Source: Synergistes sp. (GTDB taxonomy: Bacteria > Synergistota > Synergistia > Synergistales > Synergistaceae). From it: DNA of 56,822 nucleotides. Made by a program: the position numbers and the translations under genes. The notes beneath the pieces were generated by a model that saw only the letters and a program-made list of their open reading frames with translations, searched no databases and was not told the DNA's origin. Location of the stretch: NCBI GenBank assembly GCA_017537925.1, contig JAFYJW010000032.1:1-56822 (forward strand), given 5' to 3'. Positions within the stretch are counted from its first letter, which is position 1, and the number at the start of each line of letters is the position of its first letter. Positions 1-8,774 of the stretch are shown here, piece after piece.

Positions 1-984
1 GCAGGCGCATATGATCACATAGAGCAAAACTGCCGGAGAACCGATATAGGACAGCGGCGTAAATATCTCTTTATAGAGAAGCGGGCGCAGCGCCGGGCAG
101 TCGGCGATCAGATATACGCCGAGCGCAGGAGCAGCCAGCCTTATCAGGATGTTCTTCACAGAACTGTCCTCCCCGCCTATATTCATTCTCATCAGAAAAG
201 CATAAAGGCAGAAGGAGGAGAGGAATGTCAAAATCGAATTATACCCGCATACCGACATGAAATAATCGTTCTTGCCAAAGATAGAATTAAACAATCCGGG
301 AAGAAACGCTCTTGCCGCCACTGTAGCGGCGGCGCAGCATATATAAGCCGCAAAAAGACGGCCCCTGCCTGAGCTGTTTCCGGCGGCATATTTCCTAAAA
401 TAAGCGGCGATCATGTACAGCGCCGCAAACCAGAGCAGAGAACGGCCGCCTGCCGCGGTGTAGGGATCCGCGTACACCAGTACGCCCGGAACGGCGCAGA
501 ACATAAAAAGCATTACAGCTATGCATGCCCTATGCTGCGCCTGAGACATTTTCGATACTGCGAAATTGAGGAAAGGCGAAAAGAGATACATCGCGATATA
601 GATGCTCATAAGCCAGAAGCGCCCGGTGGAAAAGGGCATGAAGGAAAGAAGCGCAAGCATCGGCCCGGAAGAGGATCTCCCCGCGTAAGAAAGACCGAAG
701 TATATCAAAACGGAATATAGGAAGGTCTGAACGATCAGTTCCACAACCTTCCGCAGTGAAAAAGTTTCCTCACAGAGGCAGTGCGCGCTTGCCATTATAA
801 AGCAGTTTACCGACACGATGCACAGGTAGTTAAGCATATATACCGCAAGCCAAGGCAGCGACTTCGGCGCGGCCCCCTGCAGCACGCCGCCGAACGAGAG
901 CATCGATGTTATGATAAACATCACTATCGATATGATCTTTATCAGAGCCGCGTTTGCGTCTCTGTCTGCTGGAACTGAGGCCAT
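1..984 (-). CDS. Acyltransferase-3 family membrane protein (C-terminus beyond window)
   Basis: The reading frame is open from the ATG at 984 to the window edge (328 codons, no stop), so the C-terminal part is missing. A GAAAGGGG ribosome-binding site lies 6 nt before the ATG. The translation is a chain of hydrophobic segments, with the family-typical stretch GRFWLMSIYIAMYLFSPFLN near residues 121-140. This resembles acyltransferase-3 proteins that O-acylate surface sugars. It would act in the inner membrane, moving an acyl group to a glycan. It follows rfbC by about 75 nt in the same direction and is probably the next gene of the glycan operon. A Wzy-type polymerase or flippase is a less likely alternative, because the YLFSPFLN-type motif is characteristic of the acyltransferase family. 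Confidence 0.7.
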   Translation of the reverse strand, partial: MASVPADRDANAALIKIISIVMFIITSMLSFGGVLQGAAPKSLPWLAVYMLNYLCIVSVNCFIMASAHCLCEETFSLRKVVELIVQTFLYSVLIYFGLSYAGRSSSGPMLALLSFMPFSTGRFWLMSIYIAMYLFSPFLNFAVSKMSQAQHRACIAVMLFMFCAVPGVLVYADPYTAAGGRSLLWFAALYMIAAYFRKYAAGNSSGRGRLFAAYICCAAATVAARAFLPGLFNSIFGKNDYFMSVCGYNSILTFLSSFCLYAFLMRMNIGGEDSSVKNILIRLAAPALGVYLIADCPALRPLLYKEIFTPLSYIGSPAVLLYVIICAC

Positions 985-1059
985 AGTGTCCCCTTTCTTC
1001 ACAATGTCCGTGGCATTTGTGGGCAGGGGACGCGGAAAATAGCGCGCCCCCTGTGTTTA

Positions 1060-1623
1060 TCAGCAGTTTTCTGTAGTGAAGTTGACGTCGCTGTCCTTAA
1101 GCAGAGGCGCTTTTCTGTCCTTTTCGGAGAGAGTGGGTTCCAAAACTCCGCGCCAGTCCACGCCTATCTGCGGATCGTTCCACGCTACGGAGCGGTCTTC
1201 CTGCGGGCAGTAGAAGTCGTCGACCTTATACTGCAGCTCGCAGTTTTCAGAAAGAGTCATAAAAGCATGTCCGAAGCCCCTCGGAATCCAAAGCTGCCTG
1301 CGGTTTTCCTCAGAAAGCTCGACCGCGACCCATTTCGTATAGTACTTTGAGCCCTTGCGCAGATCCACCGCTACGTCGAGGATGCGCCCCATCGTGCAGC
1401 GCACTAATTTCGTCTGGGAGTGCGGGAATCGCTGGAAATGTATGCCGCGCAGGACGCCTTTTTCTCTTGAAAGGCTGTGCCCGTCCTGAACGAAATCGGC
1501 CTTCAGGCCGAGCCCGTCGAGAGTGCGCTTTGAATATGACTCGCAGTAGTAGCCGCGGCTGTCTTCAAAATATTTCGGTTCAAGAAGAAAGACTCCCGGG
1601 ACTTCAAGCTCTGTTATCTTCAT
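1060..1623 (-). CDS. rfbC: dTDP-4-dehydrorhamnose 3,5-epimerase
   Basis: A 187-residue cupin protein of the usual RmlC/RfbC length. It isomerises dTDP-4-keto-6-deoxyglucose at C3 and C5 to dTDP-4-keto-L-rhamnose in the cytoplasm. The family signature is complete: His62 in RGIHFQ is the catalytic base and Tyr132 the probable acid. An IPRGFGHAF segment lies at about 113-121. The gene lies 17 nt downstream of rfbA. No rfbD (the reductase finishing dTDP-L-rhamnose) is present in the window; an aminotransferase sits just upstream instead. The epimerised keto sugar may therefore be aminated rather than reduced, though rfbD could lie elsewhere in the genome. Confidence 0.95.
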   Translation of the reverse strand: MKITELEVPGVFLLEPKYFEDSRGYYCESYSKRTLDGLGLKADFVQDGHSLSREKGVLRGIHFQRFPHSQTKLVRCTMGRILDVAVDLRKGSKYYTKWVAVELSEENRRQLWIPRGFGHAFMTLSENCELQYKVDDFYCPQEDRSVAWNDPQIGVDWRGVLEPTLSEKDRKAPLLKDSDVNFTTENC

Positions 1624-1640
1624 TACGGAATATCCCCTTT

Positions 1641-2510
1641 TTACTTTTCGTTCGCGGTCGTGAGAAGATACTCGGCATAGTCCGTTTTGCCGAGCTCTTT
1701 CGCCATGGCCTTAAGCATACCCGCGTCGATGAATTTCATTCTGTAGGCTATCTCTTCAAGGCACGCGACATAATATCCCTGTCTCGACTGTACGGCTTCC
1801 ACAAACTGAGCGGCTTTGAGCATACCTTTCGGAGAGCCGGTATCGAGCCACGCCATTCCACGTCCGAGAAGCTCGACCTTCAGTTCGCCCATATCCTTAT
1901 AAACATTATTGACGGATGTTATTTCTATTTCGCCCCTTGCGGAAGGCTTTACGTTTTTTGCTATCTCTATGACCCTGTTGTCATAGAAATACAGTCCGGG
2001 CACAGCGTAATTGGACTTGGGTTTTGCAGGTTTTTCCTCGATGGAGATGACTCTGTTCTCCGAGTCAAACTCAACCACTCCGAATTCCTTCGGGTTCTTT
2101 ACGGGATATCCGAATATCGTGGCGCCCTTTTCGCGCGCGCACGCGCGCTTCAGAATATCCGAAAGCTTCTGTCCGTAGAAGATATTGTCCCCGAGAATCA
2201 GGCATACGTTGTCGCGCCCTATGAAATCTTCCCCGAGGATAAAGGCGTCCGCAAGCCCGCGCGGCTCTTTCTGCACGGCATAGCTGAATTTCACGCCGAA
2301 ACAGCTTCCGTCGCCGAGCAGCTTTTCATACTGCGGCAGGTCGTCGGGAGTAGATATAAGCAGAATGTCCCTGATGCCGGCGAGCATAAGCACCGAAAGC
2401 GGATAATAGACCATAGGCTTGTCGTATATCGGAAGCAGCTGCTTCGAAACGGATTTTGTTATCGGGTAGAGGCGGGTTCCTTTTCCGCCTGCCAACACTA
2501 TTCCCTTCAT
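1641..2510 (-). CDS. rfbA: Glucose-1-phosphate thymidylyltransferase
   Basis: A 289-residue nucleotidyltransferase that makes dTDP-glucose from dTTP and glucose-1-phosphate, the entry step of the dTDP-sugar pathway. The N-terminal signature [20 protein letters not shown] runs from about residue 8 to 27. It is followed by [11 protein letters not shown] and by the EEKP element (about 157-160) that contacts the sugar phosphate. Length and motifs match RmlA/RfbA throughout. It sits between the DegT aminotransferase and rfbC in the same direction. The matching dehydratase rfbB is the first gene of the same run, 12 kb upstream, so the pathway genes bracket the acyl cassette. Confidence 0.96.
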   Translation of the reverse strand: MKGIVLAGGKGTRLYPITKSVSKQLLPIYDKPMVYYPLSVLMLAGIRDILLISTPDDLPQYEKLLGDGSCFGVKFSYAVQKEPRGLADAFILGEDFIGRDNVCLILGDNIFYGQKLSDILKRACAREKGATIFGYPVKNPKEFGVVEFDSENRVISIEEKPAKPKSNYAVPGLYFYDNRVIEIAKNVKPSARGEIEITSVNNVYKDMGELKVELLGRGMAWLDTGSPKGMLKAAQFVEAVQSRQGYYVACLEEIAYRMKFIDAGMLKAMAKELGKTDYAEYLLTTANEK

Positions 2511-2569
2511 AGCAAAAAACTCCTCCTCACGGTCTGAAAAAGTTGAAAAAACGGCTGTCTGCGTGGGGC

Positions 2570-3700
2570 CTACTTCCCAAGAAATTCCTTTATGCAGTCG
2601 GTTACGGTCTTGACGTCGTCATATGAGAGGCGCATGTGCATCGGCAAAGAGAGCAGATGGTCGCTCGCGTACGCGGCATTCGGGCATGTGCCTGCAGCAT
2701 AGGCGTACATACGGTACTGAGTGTTGTCGACATAATGTACGCCGGGGTATATATCATGCTGGTTGAGATACATCATAAGCCCCTCTCTGTCGTCTATCAT
2801 TATCTGATAGAGGTGGCGAGCCGATTCGCAGCCTTCCGGGACCGTGATGAATTTGATCTTGTCCGCGCACGGAGCCAGCATCTGGTCATACCATGACGCA
2901 AGCTGGCGTCTGTAAGCGTTATCCCTGTCAAGGTGCGGCAGCTGCGCAAGCCCTATCGCCGCCACTACGGAATTTCCGTGGTATTTGTTGCCGACGTATT
3001 CGACGTCGTAGCGCCATTTGTAATTGCCGCCGGTTGAGCGCGAGTAGGTATCTTTGTTTATTCCGAGCCACGCTTTCCTGCGCGCTATCTTGTCAAACTC
3101 GGCGTTTTTGAAGCAGAGCATCCCGCTGTCGGCGGTAGGAAGGTTTTTGACTGCCTGGAAGGAATAGTTTACGGATTCCGCTTCTTTTCCCGGTATCTCG
3201 CCGTGCAGCCGCGTGCCGGCCATGTGCGCCGCGTCAAGTATCAGCTTGAGGTCATGCTCTTTGCAGATCTTTACGACCTCTTCATATCTTCCGGTATTGC
3301 CGCCGAGTCCCACGAAAAGCACCGCGCGCGTCTTATCGGTGATATGTTTGCGGACGGATTCCGGGTCGAGGCAGAGAGTATCGTCTATATCGGCGAAAAC
3401 GGCCTTGAGCCCGGCAAGCACTATCGCGTGGTTTGATGAAATGAAGGTCATCGGCGTTGTGATGACTTCGTCTCCGTCCTGCCAGCCGTACCCTTCTTTC
3501 AGTATGTCGAAAGTAAGGTTGAGCGCCGCGGTAGCGGAACCGAGGTAATAAGCGTTCGGCAGAGAAGTGTACTCTTTCCATTTCTCTTCAAACTCGATCG
3601 TTTTGAAACCCATGCCGGTCCAGCCTTTCTCAAGGCATTCTCTGATTCCGGAAAGGCAGCTTTCGACATCAAACGTAGGTACGAACAGTTGGATAGCCAT
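2570..3700 (-). CDS. DegT/DnrJ/EryC1 family PLP sugar aminotransferase
   Basis: A 376-residue protein of the PLP-dependent sugar aminotransferase family, which converts a nucleotide 4-keto (or 3-keto) sugar to the amino sugar using glutamate. The expected pieces are visible: a TTPMTFISS segment near 81-89, Asp156 in LILDAAH (contacts the PLP pyridine nitrogen), and Lys185 in [12 protein letters not shown] as the Schiff-base lysine. The start has an AAAGGAGAG ribosome-binding site. Its position next to rfbA and rfbC and the absence of rfbD suggest a dTDP-4-keto-6-deoxy sugar as substrate (inference). Sequence alone does not fix regiochemistry, so WecE-, VioA-, DesI- or PseC-like activity all remain possible. 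Confidence 0.88.
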   Translation of the reverse strand: MAIQLFVPTFDVESCLSGIRECLEKGWTGMGFKTIEFEEKWKEYTSLPNAYYLGSATAALNLTFDILKEGYGWQDGDEVITTPMTFISSNHAIVLAGLKAVFADIDDTLCLDPESVRKHITDKTRAVLFVGLGGNTGRYEEVVKICKEHDLKLILDAAHMAGTRLHGEIPGKEAESVNYSFQAVKNLPTADSGMLCFKNAEFDKIARRKAWLGINKDTYSRSTGGNYKWRYDVEYVGNKYHGNSVVAAIGLAQLPHLDRDNAYRRQLASWYDQMLAPCADKIKFITVPEGCESARHLYQIMIDDREGLMMYLNQHDIYPGVHYVDNTQYRMYAYAAGTCPNAAYASDHLLSLPMHMRLSYDDVKTVTDCIKEFLGK

Positions 3701-3770
3701 AGTATATTGATTCTCTCCTTTTATTTTTATTGAAACATCATGCCCTCAAACAAGGTTTTCAATACTTAGA

Positions 3771-3776
3771 ATTATA
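3771..3776 (-). promoter_or_regulatory. Possible internal promoter -10 (TATAAT) before the aminotransferase gene
   Basis: A perfect TATAAT reads on the minus strand inside the 104-base gap upstream of the DegT aminotransferase, but only a poor -35 is found 17 nt further upstream. It could give the aminotransferase-rfbA-rfbC tail a separate promoter. It is the one gap in the locus long enough to hold one. Confidence 0.3.
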
Positions 3777-3804
3777 CCGCATACGCAGCGATATAGGAAT
3801 AATC

Positions 3805-4895
3805 TTACCCCTGCCGCGATGGATGCAGCCTCTTTTTTGCTCCGGGCACTATAAGTATCGCGGCAAGCGCGGCGCAGAACGAACATAACAGATAAACGGG
3901 CAGCAGGATGTCGTAGCTTACGTTATATCCCACCGCCGGGAATATCACGTGAAGACCCTGTGGTTCAAATAGAGCGCAAGGCTGAACTCGCCGCAGATAA
4001 GGCAAGGCCGTTCATATCTGCTGAAAAAACCCGCAGTCGACGCTTTGCCGCTGAACGATACGGAAACAGCAGCCGCAAGCAGGAGCACAAGAAGGAAATC
4101 GGCATGCGACCTCCCTGTGACAGACGAATGCAGCAGCACGGCGATATAGCAGAAGAGCTCCGCCGCAGAAAGAATATGCGCGCTTAACGCCGCCTCCCTA
4201 ATGCCTGCCGAGACCCTGAAGCAAAACACCCCAAGAGAGATGCCGGCAACAGCCCTGACAAGGCCGCTGTAAAACATTCCCTGCCATCGGTACGGATTCT
4301 CAAGGCTGCCCATCGTGAAAAAGAGCCATCCGTATGACAGCGCTGATAGCAGCATAAATATCAGTGGATACTGTTTGTCTTTCAATATCAAAAGCAGCGG
4401 GAAGAGCAGCAGCATAGAGATCAGCATCGCGGAAATATACCATGTGGGCGTATTCACCCAATAGCCCGGAATGCCGGACATGCGCAGCAGCAGAAGCTCA
4501 GGGACGGATCTCAGAGCATATCCTGCCGCCTGCGCCGCAGAGAAGCGGCCTATTATCATTCTGACCGCGAAGGATATTAAAAATGCAAACAGAAAACATG
4601 GGTATATACGCGCCGTTTTGCGTTTTACAAAAGCATATGTATCGGAAAAGAGCGCTCCGGACGAATACCTGTCTATATTCATCGCCATAAGCAGACCGGA
4701 AACTATGAAGAAAAAATCGACGCCGATATAGCCGCCCTGAAATACGGATGTAAGAGAGCGAGTCGGCGTCAGATAGCAGGAATGATACAGAACTACCGCA
4801 AGGCAGAAAACAAGCCTCCATAATTCTATGGAGACTGTGACGGAAGCATGGACGGCAGAGCCGGCACGGTCGCCGCCGGGCGGCGTAGAGGCCAT
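3805..4895 (-). pseudogene. Acyltransferase-3 family membrane protein, frameshifted near its C-terminus
   Basis: From the ATG at 4895 the frame encodes 316 residues of an acyltransferase-3 protein: an IELWRLVFCLAVVLYHSCY start with the family Arg and His, a GGYIGVDFFFIVSGLL segment, then about nine hydrophobic segments. It stops at a TGA (3945-3947) right after SLALYLNHRVF, the usual penultimate family motif. In the -1 frame, reading continues directly as HVIFPAVGYNVSYDILLPVYLLC and further to 3805, supplying the missing last transmembrane helix and a basic tail (KKRLHPSRQG). A single missing base around 3950-3955 explains this. There is no homopolymer or slippery heptamer, so it is a mutation or a sequencing error rather than programmed slippage. 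The likely role is O-acylation of the surface glycan. Confidence 0.72.
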
Positions 4896-4908
4896 TTGTG
4901 CCGACCCC

Positions 4909-6306
4909 CTAAACGGGCAGCTGGGAGTAGAGAATCTTTCCCGCCCCGCTGCGCGGCAGCCGGTCTATCACGACTACCCTGAAAGACGTGCGGAGTATTC
5001 CCGTGGTGTCCGAGAGCAGAGAGACTATCGCTTCCGACAGATCAGGTCTGGTCACGTAGATCCGCATCTCTCTGTCGTCTCCGGCGCAGGCGCAGTCCGC
5101 CCCAAGCTTGGAATAGATGATCTTTTCGCAGTCGTCAAGCCCGACCCTGACTCCGAAAAGCTTAAGGAAACGGCTTTTGCGGCCGGTAATAAAATAGAAG
5201 CCGTCTTCGTCTCTGCGCGCTATGTCTCCGGTGTGGCGGAAACCGTACCATTCGTCCCCTTTAAGGAGTTCCTTGCGGTTTTCGGCATACCCCATCGTAA
5301 CGTTGGGACCGCAGTAGCACATTTCTCCCTCGCCGGGACCTTCGATAAAGTCTCTTTTATCGTCTATTATAGACAGCTCCCCGCCGGGAATCGCTTTCCC
5401 TATGCTTCCCTGCTTGGAAACGGCATACTCCGGCGGAAGGTATGCCATTCGCGCGCTGCACTCAGTCTGTCCGTAAGTCGCTATGAACTTTTTGCCTGTA
5501 CGCTGTGCATACTCGGCAAACTCCAGATAGATCTTCTCCTTCAGCTTGCCGCCGCCCTGCGTAAGAATTTTCAGATGAGGCCATTCTTTGGCCGTGAAAC
5601 GCAGGCGCCTTAATATCTCATAGCTGTACGGCACGCCGGTAAATACCGTGATATCCTGTGAATCGTAAAAATCCCAGAATTCCGGGGACATAAGGCTCTT
5701 TGACGAGGCCACGACGGTGGCGCCCCTGTAAAGATAGCTGTTTATGACGGAAAGACCCATAGTATAGTACATAGGAAGATCCGCCATCGGACGGTCATCT
5801 TCGCAGGCGCCGAAAAATTCCGATACATATCTGGCGCTTGTTTCAAGGTTCGTCAGTTTATGCCTGACGAGTTTGGGACTGCCGGTCGATCCCGACGTAC
5901 ATAGAAGCATCGCAAGATCTTTGTTGACAGGGTAGAAGCGATGTCCCGTCTCCGCAAGCACGTAGCCGTAACGCCTGAAAACGGCGCGGCATTCCGGAAA
6001 CTCGCCAAGGCAGCGCTCCGGAAGCCACATATAGGGCGGTGTGTAAGTCTGCTTTAAAACGGCAAGCTGTGTCCTGTCGATCGCTGCACTCAGCAAAAGA
6101 GGCACAGTGCCGTTGTCCATGAACGAAAGATAACCGGCTATCGCGCCGGCGCTGTTTTCGCAAAGGCAGAAGACAACAGCTCCGCTGCGCGCGAAGTTCT
6201 TCATCTCCGACATGAAGGAGCAGAGCTCTCCAAAGGATATGCTCAGCCCCTGGTCGTCTATGACAGCAGCCCTGTCACGGGGCCTGGCTTCCAGCCCTAA
6301 GTACAA
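4909..6306 (-). CDS. AMP-dependent acyl ligase (acyl-ACP/acyl-CoA synthetase-like)
   Basis: A 465-residue ANL-superfamily adenylating enzyme. The ATP-binding A3 core is MLLCTSGSTGSPKLVRHK (about 152-169), A5 is YGQTECSARM (about 287-296), and the A7/A8 hinge is HTGDIARRDEDG followed by GRKSRFLKLFGVRV. A C-terminal lysine lies in SGAGKILYSQ, the A10 position. It should activate a carboxylic acid as the acyl-AMP and pass it to a thiol, here most plausibly the phosphopantetheine of the ACP encoded directly downstream of the next gene boundary at 6347-6568. It starts at TTG, with AGAGGTG about 9 nt before it. At 465 residues it is shorter than most fatty acyl-CoA synthetases, closer to carrier-loading ligases. 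The substrate is not predictable. Confidence 0.82.
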   Translation of the reverse strand: MYLGLEARPRDRAAVIDDQGLSISFGELCSFMSEMKNFARSGAVVFCLCENSAGAIAGYLSFMDNGTVPLLLSAAIDRTQLAVLKQTYTPPYMWLPERCLGEFPECRAVFRRYGYVLAETGHRFYPVNKDLAMLLCTSGSTGSPKLVRHKLTNLETSARYVSEFFGACEDDRPMADLPMYYTMGLSVINSYLYRGATVVASSKSLMSPEFWDFYDSQDITVFTGVPYSYEILRRLRFTAKEWPHLKILTQGGGKLKEKIYLEFAEYAQRTGKKFIATYGQTECSARMAYLPPEYAVSKQGSIGKAIPGGELSIIDDKRDFIEGPGEGEMCYCGPNVTMGYAENRKELLKGDEWYGFRHTGDIARRDEDGFYFITGRKSRFLKLFGVRVGLDDCEKIIYSKLGADCACAGDDREMRIYVTRPDLSEAIVSLLSDTTGILRTSFRVVVIDRLPRSGAGKILYSQLPV

Positions 6307-6346
6307 ACCTTACACCTCTCGTACGAACAGACTATGCCGGTTTGAT

Positions 6347-6568
6347 CTAACCCATAAAGTTCAGTATATCCTGAACCGTAACGAATGTTCTGAGATCGTC
6401 TCTTGTGAGTTTCTTCGAGAATTTGTCTTCCATGAGCACTATAAGGCTGAGCGCTGCCATCGAATCCCATGTGTCGATATCTTCAAGCGCGGTCTCCGGC
6501 TTCAGTTCGCCTTCAGCCATATCAAGAACTTCTTCCTCAAGAAGCGCAAGTTTTTCTTTGATCTCCAT
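6347..6568 (-). CDS. Acyl carrier protein (first of two)
   Basis: A 73-residue acidic helical protein with the phosphopantetheine attachment site in DTWDSMAAL (Ser at about residue 36). The DSM serine would carry the 4'-phosphopantetheine arm that holds an acyl chain as a thioester. GGAGG lies 7 nt before the ATG. It is flanked by an SDR reductase and the AMP ligase, in a locus far from any general fatty-acid genes, so it is a specialised carrier rather than the housekeeping AcpP (which typically has a GADSLDTVEL motif). The recognition helix after the serine lacks the AcpP consensus. Confidence 0.85.
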   Translation of the reverse strand: MEIKEKLALLEEEVLDMAEGELKPETALEDIDTWDSMAALSLIVLMEDKFSKKLTRDDLRTFVTVQDILNFMG

Positions 6569-6643
6569 TGTATTTCCTCCTCTTTTGGACAGCCCCGTTT
6601 GCCGGGCTGCTATTGCTGTTGTTAATTATATTCCCGTTCCGCG

Positions 6644-7384
6644 TTAAAGGACCATGCAGCCGTCCGCGCCGATTATCTGCCCGGACACATATGACGCGGA
6701 ATCTGAAGCAAGAAATAGATAAACGTTCGCTATATCTTCCGGCAGGGCCATCCGGCCGAGCCCTATATTGCCTGTCTTCTCCTCAAAACGGCCGGACATT
6801 TCAGCCACGAGTCTTTTTGTGGCGACCATCCCCGGAGCTACCGCGTTGACCCTTATATTCTGCGGGGCAAGCTCTTTAGCCGCGGATTTTGTCAAAGCGA
6901 CGACCGCGCCCTTGGCGGCGGAGTACGCCAACTGTCCTGCCGCTCCGTTGGTGCCTACGATGCTCGCCATGTTTATTATGCTGCCGCCGCCGCTCTTTGC
7001 CATAAGACGCGAGGCGTACTGCATCATCTCGATCATCGCGAAGACGTCCACCTCAAACATCTTCCTCAGCTTATCCTTGGAGATCATGCCGAGCATCTCG
7101 TATGAGATGATAGCGGCGTTGTTCGCAAGCACGTCGAGCTTTCCGCATTCTTTTTTCACACGCATGAAAGTCGCTCTTACGCTGTCGGAAGCCGTTATAT
7201 CGGCCCTGACATGTATTATCTCGCCGCCGGAAGCAAGCCTGCCTTCCTGCGTTTCAAATTCGGCCGAAGGCAGATCAAGCGAGTAAACGCGCGCACCCGC
7301 CTGCGCAAAGGTCTCGGCTATAGCTTTGCCGATTCCTCTTGCCGCCCCGGTCACGACGCAGATCTTATTTTCAAGCCGAAGCAT
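6644..7384 (-). CDS. SDR-family 3-oxoacyl-ACP reductase-like protein
   Basis: A 246-residue classical short-chain dehydrogenase. The nucleotide-binding TGAARGIG lies at 12-19, NNAA near 88-91, and the catalytic Ser141, Tyr154 and Lys158 (YSAAK) are all present. The C-terminal GQIIGADGCMVL ending resembles FabG. With neighbouring KASIII enzymes and ACPs, the likely reaction is reduction of a beta-ketoacyl-ACP to the 3-hydroxyacyl-ACP. Asp37 after the second strand (YSLDLPS) would favour NADH over NADPH by the usual SDR rule (inference). A sugar ketoreductase role cannot be excluded. Confidence 0.8.
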   Translation of the reverse strand: MLRLENKICVVTGAARGIGKAIAETFAQAGARVYSLDLPSAEFETQEGRLASGGEIIHVRADITASDSVRATFMRVKKECGKLDVLANNAAIISYEMLGMISKDKLRKMFEVDVFAMIEMMQYASRLMAKSGGGSIINMASIVGTNGAAGQLAYSAAKGAVVALTKSAAKELAPQNIRVNAVAPGMVATKRLVAEMSGRFEEKTGNIGLGRMALPEDIANVYLFLASDSASYVSGQIIGADGCMVL

Positions 7385-7398
7385 CCTGTCCCCGCCCT

Positions 7399-7647
7399 TT
7401 ATGCTTTCATATCTACGCCGTAGCGCTCAAGGATCTTTATCCCGTTCAGGTATGACCCGTAATGCAGAACGTCTTCCGTCTCGAACATGACGTCGAAAAT
7501 ATCTTCAAGACGCGAGATCAGCGCCATATGCGCAAGGGAATCCCATTTATGGACGCTCTCGAACGTAAAGGATTCGTTCAGTTCGCTTTCGGCAGCTCCG
7601 AAAATATTCATAAAGACTTCATTGTATTTGCGCAGGTTCTCGCCCAT
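7399..7647 (-). CDS. Acyl carrier protein (second of two)
   Basis: An 82-residue carrier protein with the attachment serine in HKWDSLAHMAL. An upstream in-frame ATG exists at 7653, but AGGAGG abuts it too closely. The ATG at 7647 is 7 nt from that ribosome-binding site and is chosen. It diverges from the other ACP of the locus and has a longer C-terminal helix (GIKILERYGVDMKA). It lies between the SDR reductase and the first KASIII gene. Two carriers with two condensing enzymes and two reductases suggests either two successive extension steps or separate loading and tailoring carriers. Confidence 0.83.
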   Translation of the reverse strand: MGENLRKYNEVFMNIFGAAESELNESFTFESVHKWDSLAHMALISRLEDIFDVMFETEDVLHYGSYLNGIKILERYGVDMKA

Positions 7648-7677
7648 TTCCATTCCTCCTGTCGGTACGCCTCATAC

Positions 7678-8772
7678 CTATATATCAGTATAATCTATAA
7701 TCCCGTCTTTGTAATACGCGTCTGTTTCAAGAACCGGCAGCACCGCGTCCGGGGATATGAACGCGTCAACTATGCCCCACGAAAGACCTATGCCGAAGCC
7801 CATCATGAAGACATGCATCAGTGAAGAGTCCTGCACGCCGCCCAGGGCGTCGCAGAGCGTCAGAGGTATGGACATGCCTCCGGTATTGCCGTATCTGTCA
7901 AGCGAGCGGTGAACTTTTTCCTTGGCCAGCTTCAGCTTGTTAATAAGCTGTTTTACTATATACCAGTTGGCCTGATGTATCGCAAACAAGTCATAATCGG
8001 ACGCCGCAGCGCCGGTCTTATCAAAGAAAGCTTTGGCTGCCTTCGGAACGTCTGAGATGGAAAACTGGAAAACGTCGGCCCCGTTCATTATCTGGTAGTA
8101 AGGCATATGCTCGCACTCGTCGCGGCCGACAAAAGGTTCATGCGGCGCGGAATTATCCCTCGCTCCTCCTGCCGGTATGATTATAGCCCTGTATCTGTCG
8201 CCGTCGCTCCAGATGCCGCCTTTGATCTGAGGAGCGTTTTCAGACCTTTCTATCAGCACGGCCGCCCCGCAGTCGCCGAAGAGCATCGCGGACGACTTGT
8301 CGTTGGGCCACATGGCTTTGCTTGACGTCTCGGCGACTATCACCAGCGCCATCTTCATATCGGACGAAGACATCATCGAGCAGGCCGTCTGAAACGCGCA
8401 GACAAAGCCGGAGCAGCCGAGGTTGACGTCGAATACGGCGCAGTCCTGCGAGAGGCCGAGCCTGTGCTGGAGCACAAAAGAGGTGGCGGGACGCTTGTAA
8501 TCCGGCGACTGGGTAACAAAGATCAGAGCCCCGACAGAAGCCCTGTCTATATTCTTTTCCCGCAGCAGCCTGTCGGCGGCTTCGAAGCCGAGATCCGACG
8601 CGGTCTGTTCTTCGCGGGTCACATGCGTTTTTTCTATGCCGGTGAACGCCATGAATTTATAGACGTTCTCCTCGCCGAATTTCGGGATATAGCTTTTTAT
8701 ATCAACGACCTGTTTCGGCACTGCCACGGAGATTCCCCTGATCGCTATATCGCTGAAGTTAAAGTAAGGCAT
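7678..8772 (-). CDS. 3-oxoacyl-ACP synthase III (KASIII/FabH-like), copy 1
   Basis: A 364-residue thiolase-fold condensing enzyme. The catalytic triad is intact: Cys120 in FDVNLGCSGFV, His266 in IHQANW, and Asn296 in RYGNTGG. These enzymes condense an acyl-CoA starter with malonyl-ACP, or transfer acyl groups in the decarboxylation-independent branch. The protein is about 40 residues longer than housekeeping FabH. It belongs with the KASIII subgroup found in glycan-modification islands. It is nearly contiguous with its paralogue, whose stop codon lies 2 nt upstream of this ATG; the two were probably produced by tandem duplication and may be translationally coupled. Confidence 0.88.
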   Translation of the reverse strand: MPYFNFSDIAIRGISVAVPKQVVDIKSYIPKFGEENVYKFMAFTGIEKTHVTREEQTASDLGFEAADRLLREKNIDRASVGALIFVTQSPDYKRPATSFVLQHRLGLSQDCAVFDVNLGCSGFVCAFQTACSMMSSSDMKMALVIVAETSSKAMWPNDKSSAMLFGDCGAAVLIERSENAPQIKGGIWSDGDRYRAIIIPAGGARDNSAPHEPFVGRDECEHMPYYQIMNGADVFQFSISDVPKAAKAFFDKTGAAASDYDLFAIHQANWYIVKQLINKLKLAKEKVHRSLDRYGNTGGMSIPLTLCDALGGVQDSSLMHVFMMGFGIGLSWGIVDAFISPDAVLPVLETDAYYKDGIIDYTDI

Positions 8773-8774
8773 CT

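Noticed and set aside
1347-2537. Long plus-strand open frame opposite rfbC and rfbA
   Set aside because: It is antisense to two clear enzymes, with a composition typical of a shadow frame and no family resemblance.
3945-3947. In-frame TGA read as selenocysteine in the acyltransferase gene
   Set aside because: Reading through the TGA reaches another stop after a few residues, whereas the -1 frame gives the expected last helix. A frameshift explains the data better.
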